Below are positions 1-8,316 of a stretch of DNA of 8,316 nt, in pieces. Numbering within the stretch: position 1 is the first letter of the stretch; every line of letters begins with the position of its first letter. Position numbers and translations under genes: made by a program. The notes beneath the pieces were generated by a model. The model ran no database searches, was not told where the DNA came from, and saw nothing but the letters and a program-made list of their open reading frames with translations. Source of the stretch: F1-60-MAGs163 sp046091165 (GTDB taxonomy: Bacteria; Actinomycetota; Thermoleophilia; Solirubrobacterales; Solirubrobacteraceae); assembly GCA_046091165.1 (NCBI GenBank), contig JBJTBE010000030.1, positions 1 to 8,316 on the forward strand, written 5' to 3'.

Positions 1-384
1 GTCGATCAGCGTCCCGCCGAGGGCGACGTTGGCGAGCTGCAGCCCACGGCAGACCCCGAGAACCGGGAGGCCCATATCCCGCGCGGCCTTCCATAGGGCG
101 AACTCGTGGCGGTCGCGGGCGGCGTCGACCCACCGGTCATCCCCGGTCGACCCGGGGAGGCCCAGGTCCTGCCCCCCGGAGAGGATCAGGCCATCGACCC
201 CGGCGAGCTGCTCGGCGGCCAGACCGGGCGGCACCTGGGGGAGCGAGAGCGGCAAGCCGCCGGCGGCCACTACCGCGTCGCCGAATCCGCGGGCGACGGT
301 GTCGGCCCGGTCGCCGCCGTAGCCGGTGTCGATATCCCGCGGGACAGGGGTGATGGCGATTATGGGCCGTGCGGGAGGGTTCAC
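1..384 (-). CDS. Gamma-glutamyl-gamma-aminobutyrate hydrolase-like peptidase C26, 5' part (truncated by window edge)
   Basis: This is the N-terminal 128 codons of a class I glutamine-amidotransferase-fold hydrolase; the rest lies beyond base 1. The translation opens with NPPARPIIAITPVPRDID, the usual first beta strand of the family. It continues through GLILSGGQDL (the family's GG-x-D substrate-side motif) to LGVCRGLQLANVALGGTLID. C112 in GVCRG is the expected nucleophile; the catalytic His and Glu would be outside the window. Members such as PuuD cleave gamma-glutamyl bonds, for example in putrescine or GABA catabolism, in the cytoplasm. The GTG at 384 is chosen because it directly precedes the conserved strand. 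No ATG or clear Shine-Dalgarno is present, and the frame stays open upstream to a TAG at about 481-483, so the start is uncertain. The gene is transcribed divergently from the fasciclin gene. Family assignment is firm, substrate is not. Confidence 0.88.
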   Translation of the reverse strand, partial: MNPPARPIIAITPVPRDIDTGYGGDRADTVARGFGDAVVAAGGLPLSLPQVPPGLAAEQLAGVDGLILSGGQDLGLPGSTGDDRWVDAARDRHEFALWKAARDMGLPVLGVCRGLQLANVALGGTLID

Positions 385-496
385 GTCGGGGCCCGGGTCG
401 ACGGGCCGGGCGCGGCGAGTGTAATGCCGCAGCCCGGGTCGCGGGGACTGCCGCTGGACGGCCCCGGAAAGCCCGGCGTCCTACCCCAATCCCGGC

Positions 497-559
497 GGCC
501 CGGGCCTAAATGTTCCTAAAACGGCAATCCGGGCCTTCCGGGCCGGCGTAGGCCCGGAA
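497..559 (+). promoter_or_regulatory. Hairpin and repeat cluster in the leader of the fasciclin gene
   Basis: A perfect 9-bp inverted repeat (TTCCGGGCC at 536-544, GGCCCGGAA at 551-559, 6-nt loop) ends 13 nt before the Shine-Dalgarno of the fasciclin gene. TCCGGGCC also occurs at 528-535, and the palindrome GGCCCGGGCC lies at 497-506, so alternative pairings are possible. An AT-richer pocket between them holds CCTAAA twice, at 505-510 and 515-520, exactly 10 bp apart. The whole 385-583 gap is the divergent intergenic region. I see no convincing -35/-10 pair on either strand. A regulatory role is inference. Confidence 0.35.
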
Positions 560-572
560 AGCAACCTACCCC

Positions 573-577
573 GGAGG
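573..577 (+). promoter_or_regulatory. Ribosome binding site of the fasciclin gene
   Basis: GGAGG sits 6 nt before the ATG at 584. It favours this start over the in-frame ATG at 590. Confidence 0.75.
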
Positions 578-583
578 CAAGAG

Positions 584-1123
584 ATGAGAATGAAGGCAAT
601 CGTGCTGACCGCAGTGCTCGCAGTGTCGGGATTGACCCTGGCGGCGTGCGGAAGCGACAACAACGAAGAGACGACCGCGGCGACCACGACCGCCCCAGCA
701 ACCACCACCGGTGAGACGATCGCGGCTGCGGCCACGGCCACGCCGGACCTGTCGACCCTCGTGGCGGCGCTCAAGGCGGCCGACCTCGTGACCACGCTCG
801 AAGGCAAGGGTCCGTTCACGGTCTTCGCCCCGACCAACGCGGCGTTCGCTGAGATCCAGCCGACCGTCGACAACCTGCTCAAGCCGGCCAACAAGGACGA
901 GCTGACCAAGGTGCTCACCTACCACGTGGTGCCGGGCACCTACACCTCGGCCGACCTCAAGGACGGCCAGAAGCTCAAGACGGTCGAGGGCCAGGACCTG
1001 ACCGTCACGGTCAAGGACGGCACCGTGAAGGTCAATGACGCGACGGTTGAGAAGGCCGATATCGAGGCCTCCAACGGCGTCGTTCACGTCATCAACGGGG
1101 TTCTCGTCCCGCCGGCCAACTAG
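584..1123 (+). CDS. Fasciclin (FAS1) domain lipoprotein
   Basis: A 179-residue exported lipoprotein. A short positive N-terminus (MRMK) and hydrophobic stretch lead to the lipobox LAAC with C22 as the lipidated cysteine. A low-complexity Thr/Ala linker at about 28-52 follows, then a single FAS1 domain at about 54-177. The domain shows the two conserved FAS1 motifs: H1 as FTVFAPTNAAF (78-88) and H2 as NGVVHVINGVLVP (164-176), with YHVVPG (113-118) between them. Single-FAS1 secreted proteins of this size, such as mycobacterial MPT70/MPT83, are linked to adhesion or surface interactions; that role is assumed here. The protein would be anchored to the outer face of the membrane. The gene has its own strong Shine-Dalgarno and is followed by a strong terminator, so it looks monocistronic. 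Identification is confident; the ligand is unknown. Confidence 0.93.
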   Translation: MRMKAIVLTAVLAVSGLTLAACGSDNNEETTAATTTAPATTTGETIAAAATATPDLSTLVAALKAADLVTTLEGKGPFTVFAPTNAAFAEIQPTVDNLLKPANKDELTKVLTYHVVPGTYTSADLKDGQKLKTVEGQDLTVTVKDGTVKVNDATVEKADIEASNGVVHVINGVLVPPAN

Positions 1124-1146
1124 CCGGAACCCGAGAGCGATAACCG

Positions 1147-1180
1147 GGCCCCGTGCCGCCCTGCGGCACGGGGCCTTTTT
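1147..1180 (+). terminator. Rho-independent terminator of the fasciclin gene
   Basis: A perfect 13-bp stem (GGCCCCGTGCCGC at 1147-1159, GCGGCACGGGGCC at 1163-1175) with a 3-nt loop is followed directly by TTTTT at 1176-1180. It begins 23 nt after the TAG stop at 1121-1123 and insulates the fasciclin unit from the glycoside hydrolase gene. Confidence 0.93.
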
Positions 1181-1189
1181 CGTGCCTGG

Positions 1190-1205
1190 GCCCCGAAATC
1201 GGGGC
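1190..1205 (+). repeat. Short inverted repeat downstream of the terminator
   Basis: GCCCCGA (1190-1196) and TCGGGGC (1199-1205) form a 7-bp palindrome with a 2-bp centre, which as RNA would be a 6-bp stem with an AAAT loop. It lies 10 nt past the terminator T-run and is not followed by T residues. It could be a back-up structure or a protein site for the downstream promoter; nothing distinguishes these. Confidence 0.4.
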
Positions 1206-1252
1206 TCCGGGAAAAGAAATTGCGAAATCGGCGTAACGAATGGCCTCCTCAG

Positions 1253-1277
1253 CTGTTGTATTTCCCACAACAGTTGT
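1253..1277 (+). promoter_or_regulatory. AT-rich inverted-repeat cluster upstream of the GH5-GH18 gene, candidate operator
   Basis: CTGTTGT (1253-1259) and ACAACAG (1267-1273) are a perfect 7-bp inverted repeat with a 7-bp spacer. The second arm overlaps another palindrome, ACAAC-A-GTTGT (1267-1277). Three related half-sites are therefore packed into 25 bp in an otherwise GC-rich region, ending 32 bp before the ATG at 1310. TTGTAT at 1256-1261 could be a -10 element, which would put the repeats over the promoter, but no good -35 is seen. Control of a carbohydrase gene by sugar availability is plausible but inferred. The sequence does not match the Streptomyces CebR box (TGGGAGCGCTCCCA). Confidence 0.4.
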
Positions 1278-1299
1278 TTTCTACCGCCCTGCGGGGGCC

Positions 1300-1304
1300 A
1301 GGAG
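1300..1304 (+). promoter_or_regulatory. Ribosome binding site of the GH5-GH18 gene
   Basis: AGGAG lies 5 nt before the ATG at 1310. It decides the start in favour of this ATG over an in-frame TTG at 1220, because translation from here opens directly with a signal peptide. Confidence 0.8.
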
Positions 1305-1309
1305 AAACC

Positions 1310-4435
<3,126 letters not shown>

Positions 4436-4442
4436 GCGAATA

Positions 4443-4468
4443 GGCCGCCCCGCACCGGCGGGGCGGCC
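4443..4468 (+). terminator. Strong GC hairpin after the GH5-GH18 gene, possible terminator or attenuator
   Basis: A perfect 11-bp stem (GGCCGCCCCGC at 4443-4453, GCGGGGCGGCC at 4458-4468) with the loop ACCG starts 7 nt after the TGA stop. No T-run follows, so it is not a canonical intrinsic terminator; it may act as a 3' stabiliser or a Rho-assisted terminator. It lies 22 nt before the dehydrogenase start codon. Confidence 0.55.
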
Positions 4469-4490
4469 GCCGCGCCAATAGGATCGCGCG

Positions 4491-5597
4491 ATGGAGATTC
4501 GCGCGGCGGTCCTCGAGGAGTTCGGCAAGCCCCTGGTCGTCCAGGACGTCGGCCTCGACGGGCCCAGGGCCGGTGAGGTGCTGGTCCGCGTGGAGGCCTG
4601 CGGGGTATGCCACACCGACATGTACACGGCCAGCGGGGTCGACCCTTCCGGTTACGCGCCGACCGTCCTGGGCCACGAAGGGGCCGGGGTCGTCGAAGCG
4701 ATCGGCGAGGGCGTGAGCTCGCTGGAGGTCGGCGACCATGTCCTGACCCTGTTCTCGCCCCAGTGCCGGGAGTGCGTCAACTGCACCTCGGGCAAGACCA
4801 ACATCTGCGTGGCCATCCGCGAGGAGCAGGGCGAGGGCTACCTGCCCGACCACACCACGCGCCTGCACCGCGGCGACGAGCGGATCCGCCACTTCATGGG
4901 CACCAGCACCTTCGCCGAGGCGACGGTGATGCCGGAAATCGCCCTGGCCAAGGTCCCCAGGGAGGCGCCGCTCGACGTGCTCTGCACTTTGGCCTGTGGC
5001 GCCACCACCGGGATCGGCGCCGCGCGCTACATCGCCCAGGTCGAGCCCGGGTCGACCGCCGTGGTCTTCGGCGCCGGCCTTGTCGGCCTCGGGGCCGTGG
5101 CGGGCGCAAAGCTCCAGGGTGCCGAACGGATCATCGTCGTCGACCCTGCCCCCGGGCGGCGCGCCAAGGCCGTTGAGATCGGCGCCACCGACGAGCTCGA
5201 AGGCGGCGAGGGCGTGGTCGAGGAGATCCTCGGGATGACCGGCGGCTACGGAGCCGATTACACCTTCGAGGCCACCGGAAACGTCGAGGTGATGCGCCAG
5301 GCCGCCGAGGCGGCCCGCATGGGCTGGGGCCAGTGTGTCATCGCCGGCGTGGCCGGCCGGGGCGAGACGCTCAATGTGGTCCCGCGGTTCCTGATCACCG
5401 GCCGGCGGATCGCCGGCGCCTCTTTTGGCGGCGCGCGCGGCCGCGACGACGTGCCGGAGTTGGCCCGCCTTTACATGGAGGGCGAGCTGCCGCTCGACGC
5501 CTTCATCTCCCACCACCTGCCGCTCGAGCAGGTCAACGAGGCTTTCGACCTCATGCACGACCAGGACGGCATCCGCACCGTCCTGACGATGGGCTGA
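4491..5597 (+). CDS. Zinc-dependent class III-type alcohol dehydrogenase (thiol-dependent formaldehyde dehydrogenase-like)
   Basis: A 368-residue medium-chain dehydrogenase, close to the usual class III length of about 370. Catalytic zinc ligands are C40 (GVCHTD), H62 (GHEGAG) and C169 (LACG). The structural zinc set is C92, C95, C98 and C106. The Rossmann motif is GAGLVG (194-199), and D218 after the second strand indicates NAD rather than NADP. GEGYLPDHTTR (114-124), HFMGTSTFAE (134-143) and GWGQCVIAGVA (278-288) follow the S-(hydroxymethyl)glutathione dehydrogenase pattern. Class III enzymes oxidise the formaldehyde-thiol adduct in the cytoplasm; in actinobacteria the thiol is often mycothiol. 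Actinobacterial NDMA-dependent alcohol dehydrogenases are relatives and remain an alternative. The ATG at 4491 has a weak AGGA 7 nt upstream. The 55-nt gap to the previous gene allows read-through, but the functions are not obviously linked. It converges on the P450 gene with 9 nt between stops. Confidence 0.92.
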   Translation: MEIRAAVLEEFGKPLVVQDVGLDGPRAGEVLVRVEACGVCHTDMYTASGVDPSGYAPTVLGHEGAGVVEAIGEGVSSLEVGDHVLTLFSPQCRECVNCTSGKTNICVAIREEQGEGYLPDHTTRLHRGDERIRHFMGTSTFAEATVMPEIALAKVPREAPLDVLCTLACGATTGIGAARYIAQVEPGSTAVVFGAGLVGLGAVAGAKLQGAERIIVVDPAPGRRAKAVEIGATDELEGGEGVVEEILGMTGGYGADYTFEATGNVEVMRQAAEAARMGWGQCVIAGVAGRGETLNVVPRFLITGRRIAGASFGGARGRDDVPELARLYMEGELPLDAFISHHLPLEQVNEAFDLMHDQDGIRTVLTMG

Positions 5598-5606
5598 CTC
5601 GGCCCC

Positions 5607-6842
5607 CTAGGAGGGGACGCGGACCGGCAGCGTCCTGATCTGGTTGACGAAGCCGGACTGGACCCAGCCGACCGGCCCTGCGAGCTCGAGGTCGGGGTAG
5701 CACTCGAGCGTCTCCTCGATCAGCAGGCGCAGCTCCAGCCGGGCCAGCGCGGCGCCGAGGCAGAAGTGGCGCCCGCCGGCTCCGAAGGCCTGGTGCTGTG
5801 GGTTTCGCTCGACGTCGAAGCGATCCGGGTCCTCGTAGACCTCCTCGTCCCGGTTGGAGGAGACGTACCAGAGCGCCACGCGATCGCCCTCCTCGATCGT
5901 GCGCCCGCCTATCTCGACGTCGCGCGTGGCGGTGCGCCGGAAGTGGGCGAAGGCGGGGAACATCCGCAGCGACTCCTCCACCGCCGAAGGAACCAGCGAC
6001 GGGTCGTCGATCAGCTTCCGGCGCTCCTCGGGGTGCTCGATCAGGGCGTGCATCGCCGAGCAGTAGGTCGCCTTGGTCGAGTCGTTACCGGCGGCCATGA
6101 GCAGGAAGAAGCCCATGATGATCTCGTGCTCCTCGAGCCTCTCCCCCTCGACCTCGGCGTTGATAAGCACGCTGGTGAGGTCGTCGGCCGGGTTCTCGCG
6201 CCGGTCGGCGATCATCGCCTGCACCCGCTCGAAGACCTCGGGCACGTCGCGCGCCATGACCGTCTCCACGCCCTCGGGGTTGATGTCCGGGTCGCTCGAG
6301 GCGAGGATCCCGTTCATCAGGTCGGCCCAGAGCATGTCGTCCTCCTCGGGGATGCCCATGAAGCGGCAGATCACCCGGGAGACGACCGGCTGGGCCACCT
6401 CCTCGACCAGGTCGAACTCGGTGCGGTCGCCGAGGCGGTCCAGCACGCTGATGACGATCTCGCGGATCTCCTCCTCGTGCTCGGAGATCCGCTTCGGCGT
6501 GAAGCCCTTCTGGAAGAGGGCCTTGATCCGGTCGTGGCGGGGCGGGTCCATCGCGATGAACATCCCCGACTGGATCTCCGGCGGAAGGACCGAATCCACG
6601 AGGATCACGCCGCCGGTCTCCGAGGAGAAGGCCTCCCAGTCGAGGGAAGCCTCACGGATGTGCTCGGCCTTCATCAGCGACCAGAAGCCCCCCTCCTCCG
6701 GGAAGTCCTCCATGCGGTCGGTCCACTGGACCGGGCACCTGTGGCGCGTCTCGGCGAATTCGGCGTGCGGGGGCCCCTCGGCCCAGGCCGCGCCGCCGCG
6801 ACCGACGTCGGCGTCGCCCTCTATGCGCGGGTTTGCCGGCAT
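5607..6842 (-). CDS. Cytochrome P450, CYP125/CYP142-like
   Basis: A 411-residue soluble bacterial P450. Landmarks in order: MDPPRHDRIKAL (98-109, helix C region), the I-helix oxygen-activation motif AAGNDST (250-256), the ExxR pair E290/R293, RRTATRDVEIGG (302-313), and the haem-binding loop FGAGGRHFCLG (353-363) with C361 as the axial thiolate. The SNRDEEVYEDPDRFD segment (329-343) and the C-terminal FVNQIRTLPVR resemble the CYP125/CYP142/CYP124 group, whose known members hydroxylate sterol side chains or branched fatty acids. The substrate here is unknown. No redox partner gene is in the window. The gene starts 30 nt after the desaturase stop on the same strand, suggesting co-transcription. 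The ATG at 6842 lacks a good Shine-Dalgarno; AGGGGG about 14 nt upstream is distant. Family call is firm, subfamily tentative. Confidence 0.94.
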   Translation of the reverse strand: MPANPRIEGDADVGRGGAAWAEGPPHAEFAETRHRCPVQWTDRMEDFPEEGGFWSLMKAEHIREASLDWEAFSSETGGVILVDSVLPPEIQSGMFIAMDPPRHDRIKALFQKGFTPKRISEHEEEIREIVISVLDRLGDRTEFDLVEEVAQPVVSRVICRFMGIPEEDDMLWADLMNGILASSDPDINPEGVETVMARDVPEVFERVQAMIADRRENPADDLTSVLINAEVEGERLEEHEIIMGFFLLMAAGNDSTKATYCSAMHALIEHPEERRKLIDDPSLVPSAVEESLRMFPAFAHFRRTATRDVEIGGRTIEEGDRVALWYVSSNRDEEVYEDPDRFDVERNPQHQAFGAGGRHFCLGAALARLELRLLIEETLECYPDLELAGPVGWVQSGFVNQIRTLPVRVPS

Positions 6843-6857
6843 GCCCAGAGCTTACGC

Positions 6858-6879
6858 CCCCTGACCGTTCGGTCAGGGG
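6858..6879. promoter_or_regulatory. Perfect 22-bp palindrome, candidate TetR-family operator
   Basis: CCCCTGACCG (6858-6867) and CGGTCAGGGG (6870-6879) are exact inverted arms around a TT centre. The TGACCG-n2-CGGTCA core has the form of many actinobacterial TetR-family operators. It covers the desaturase stop codon (6873-6875) and ends 16 bp before the P450 ATG, where a repressor could block a P450 promoter. As RNA it would be a 9-bp stem with a 4-nt loop, so an intercistronic processing or termination element is an alternative; no U-run follows on the minus-strand transcript. No TetR gene lies in the window. Confidence 0.55.
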
Positions 6880-7892
6880 AGAGCCCGGGAGGCTGAGGGG
6901 GCCGGCGCGGGTGCGAGCCGCTTGGTGGCCTTGCGCTCCTCGCTGATCGTCACGACGTCCCAGACGAGGCCGAGCCGCGCGCACGCCGAGATGACCGAGG
7001 CGGTCACGTCGAGCTGGCCGCGGTCCAGCCCGTGGCGGGCCGAGGTGGGGAAGGCGTGATGGTTGTTGTGCCAGCCCTCCCCCAGGGCGAGCAGCGCGAC
7101 CGGGAGGAAGTTGGTCGAGTGGTCGCGCGTCTCGTAGGACTGGCGGCCGAAGGTGTGCCCGAGCGAGTTGACCGCGAACGTCGACTGGTTGAGCGCCCCC
7201 ACCCGCACCACGCCGGCCCAGAGCAGGCAGCTGAGGCCCGCGCCCAGGCTGCCGGCCACGGCGAAGCCGAGCCCGAACGGAATCAGCAGCCCCAGCACGG
7301 CCCAGAGCAGGAAGGTGCGCGAGATGAAGACGAGGTCCGGGTCGGCCAGCAGGTCGGGCGCGTAGCGCTCATGGGCACCGCGCTGGTCGTGCATGAAGAG
7401 CCAGCCCATGTGTGCGTGCCACAGCCCCTTGATGCTTCCCACGAACCCTTCGCCGTGGTCGACGTGGGGCGAGTGCGGGTCGCCGGGCTTGTCCGAGTGG
7501 GCGTGGTGGCGCCGGTGGTCGGAGACCCAGGAGATGAGTGGCCCTTCCACGGCCATCGAGCCGAGGATGGCGAGGGTGATCTTGAGGGCGCGCCCGCACT
7601 TGAACGAGCGGTGGGTGAAGAGGCGGTGGAAGCCCATCGTCACGCCAAGGCAGGTGAGCACGTAACCGACGATGAACATCCCGAGGTTCAGGAAGTTGAG
7701 CGACTCGCCCCACGCGCGGATCCCGAAGACGATGGCCAGGACGAAGGGCAGGCCGACGACGAAGCCAGTGATGATCCTGTCCCTGGTCTCGTGCTCGCAG
7801 GGCTGAATTTCGGCCTTGGTGGCCACGCCCTGGCCTAGCTCCCCGGGGGCCGTGCGGAAAGGTACGTAGGGCCGAGGGGCATGAAGCCGCAC
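6873..7892 (-). CDS. Acyl-CoA desaturase (delta-9 type integral membrane fatty acid desaturase)
   Basis: A 339-residue membrane di-iron desaturase. All three histidine boxes are present: HRLFTH (89-94), HRRHH (126-130) and HNNHH (275-279), plus H246 in NSLGHTFG, the additional ligand of stearoyl-CoA-type enzymes. Hydrophobic segments at about 40-58, 68-85, 102-122 and 188-232 fit the four-helix membrane topology. The enzyme would insert a cis double bond into a saturated acyl chain using oxygen and an electron donor; no ferredoxin or reductase gene is nearby. The GTG at 7892 is used here with only a poor GAG/AGG upstream. The first 22 residues are not family-like, and the GTG at 7826 (V23) is a credible alternative start. 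It probably heads a two-gene unit with the P450 gene. Function as a desaturase is firm; position specificity is inferred. Confidence 0.93.
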   Translation of the reverse strand: MRLHAPRPYVPFRTAPGELGQGVATKAEIQPCEHETRDRIITGFVVGLPFVLAIVFGIRAWGESLNFLNLGMFIVGYVLTCLGVTMGFHRLFTHRSFKCGRALKITLAILGSMAVEGPLISWVSDHRRHHAHSDKPGDPHSPHVDHGEGFVGSIKGLWHAHMGWLFMHDQRGAHERYAPDLLADPDLVFISRTFLLWAVLGLLIPFGLGFAVAGSLGAGLSCLLWAGVVRVGALNQSTFAVNSLGHTFGRQSYETRDHSTNFLPVALLALGEGWHNNHHAFPTSARHGLDRGQLDVTASVISACARLGLVWDVVTISEERKATKRLAPAPAPSASRALP

Positions 7893-7936
7893 CCTACTCG
7901 AACCGGCTAGTGGCCCGGCGCCATTGACGCCGGTAT

Positions 7937-7954
7937 CGCCGGCCAGGACCGGCG
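7937..7954 (-). terminator. Inverted repeat downstream of tmRNA, weak terminator candidate
   Basis: CGCCGG (7937-7942) and CCGGCG (7949-7954) form a 6-bp stem with a 6-nt loop, just past the tmRNA 3' end on the minus strand. More GCCGG/CCGGC motifs nearby (7929-7942) allow longer alternatives. No U-tract follows in the transcript, so this could equally be part of 3' processing. The 7893-7960 gap holds nothing else I recognise and no clear desaturase promoter. Confidence 0.35.
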
Positions 7955-7960
7955 CGAAAG

Positions 7961-8316
7961 TGGAGACGGCGGGAATCGAACCCGCGTCCGCGACCGCGTA
8001 AGGGGTGATCTCTACGAGCGTAGCCGGCGGTCTGATCTCGCTCTGCGCTCGCCTCGCCGGCGGGGTTGCGCGGAGCCAGCCTCTCTGAAAATTTCCCTGG
8101 ATCGGCGGAGGCGGTCCTCCCCAGGTAAGTCACCTGATGATCCGGATTCCCCGCCCGGTGACGAAACGGGGGCCAGACCTCACAGTCCTAGCTGTGCGCT
8201 AGGCGGCGAGGGCGTACTCGTGAGAGTCCGCACATATGGTTTTCCCGGGGTTTTACGAGGCCACCGGGAACCTCGGCTCGCAACCACCCCCACGAACCGA
8301 CCGCGTCGAAGCCTGT
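7961..8316 (-). ncRNA. ssrA: Transfer-messenger RNA (tmRNA), 5' end cut by the window
   Basis: tmRNA rescues stalled ribosomes by trans-translation with SmpB. On the minus strand the segment at the right edge reads AGGCTTCGACGCGG, the conserved 5' portion of the tRNA-like domain. The 3' portion ends with a T arm GCGGG-TTCGATT-CCCGC (7985-7969), the acceptor strand and discriminator A at 7961. A 10-codon tag frame lies between them, and its stop codon is inside a 6-bp hairpin with a 5-nt loop (8187-8203). Aligned by eye with E. coli tmRNA, about nine 5' nucleotides lie beyond base 8316. The bases after the discriminator are CTT, so CCA is not encoded and must be added enzymatically. The standard one-piece order is seen, not the permuted two-piece form. 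About 365 nt total is a normal length. Confidence 0.96.
8199..8231 (-). other. tmRNA proteolysis-tag reading frame, ADSHEYALAA
   Basis: Ten codons from the resume codon GCG (8231-8229) to TAG (8201-8199) encode ADSHEYALAA; the alanine on the tmRNA adds one residue in front. The YALAA end is the ClpXP-type degron. The start ADSH matches the mycobacterial tag ADSHQRDYALAA, but this version is two residues shorter and has E in place of QRD. Confidence 0.93.

Noticed and set aside
29..519. Two overlapping plus-strand frames at the left edge
   Set aside because: The minus strand here encodes a clear C26 peptidase N-terminus, so these are shadows.
1220..1309. Upstream TTG start adding 30 residues to the GH5-GH18 protein
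   Set aside because: The ATG at 1310 has a well-spaced AGGAG and opens directly with a signal peptide; the extension would bury it.
5604..5616. Small CCCCT-AGG-AGGGG inverted repeat at the convergent stops, as a shared terminator
   Set aside because: The stem is only 5 bp and has no T-run on either side.
5766..6896. Plus-strand 376-codon open frame
   Set aside because: Antisense to the P450 gene, whose haem, ExxR and I-helix motifs are all intact on the minus strand.
7032..7838. Plus-strand 268-codon open frame
   Set aside because: Antisense to the desaturase, which carries all three histidine boxes.
7961..7990. A tRNA gene suggested by the T-arm sequence
   Set aside because: No anticodon arm at the right distance; the T arm belongs to tmRNA, confirmed by the tag frame and the 5' TTCGAC element.
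7894..8133. Minus-strand 79-codon open frame
   Set aside because: It lies almost wholly inside the 3' half of tmRNA and resembles no protein; tmRNA explains the sequence.

Overview
The window is GC-rich and densely coded. The genes point to a soil-type high-GC actinobacterium: a secreted cellulase/chitinase with Pro-Thr linkers and CBM2 modules, a CYP125-like P450, a class III alcohol dehydrogenase, and a tmRNA tag (ADSHEYALAA) close to the known mycobacterial one. A deep lineage such as Thermoleophilia is a guess; no rRNA or phylogenetic marker other than tmRNA is present.

Layout from left to right. (1) The N-terminal 128 codons of a class I glutamine-amidotransferase-like gamma-glutamyl hydrolase (peptidase C26) run off the left edge on the minus strand. 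(2) Divergent from it is a small fasciclin-domain lipoprotein gene, closed by a textbook Rho-independent terminator. (3) A 1041-residue secreted enzyme follows, combining a GH5 endoglucanase like Acidothermus E1, a GH18 chitinase-like domain, and two Pro-Thr linkers each followed by a CBM2-type module, with a strongly basic C-terminal tail. Its leader holds an AT-rich inverted-repeat cluster. (4) A hairpin without a U-tract separates it from a zinc-dependent class III alcohol dehydrogenase gene. (5) Converging on that gene, on the minus strand, is a likely two-gene unit: an acyl-CoA (delta-9 type) desaturase followed 30 nt later by a cytochrome P450. A perfect 22-bp palindrome in their junction resembles a TetR-family operator. 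(6) At the right edge, on the minus strand, is ssrA (tmRNA), lacking only about the first nine nucleotides of its 5' end.

The clearest theme is extracellular polysaccharide breakdown: a single exported polypeptide appears able to attack both beta-1,4-glucan and chitin while anchored to the polymer by two binding modules. The desaturase and P450 suggest coupled modification of a lipid. The dehydrogenase resembles thiol-dependent formaldehyde dehydrogenases. The fasciclin protein is probably a surface adhesion lipoprotein. No phage, IS element, CRISPR array or defence locus is visible.
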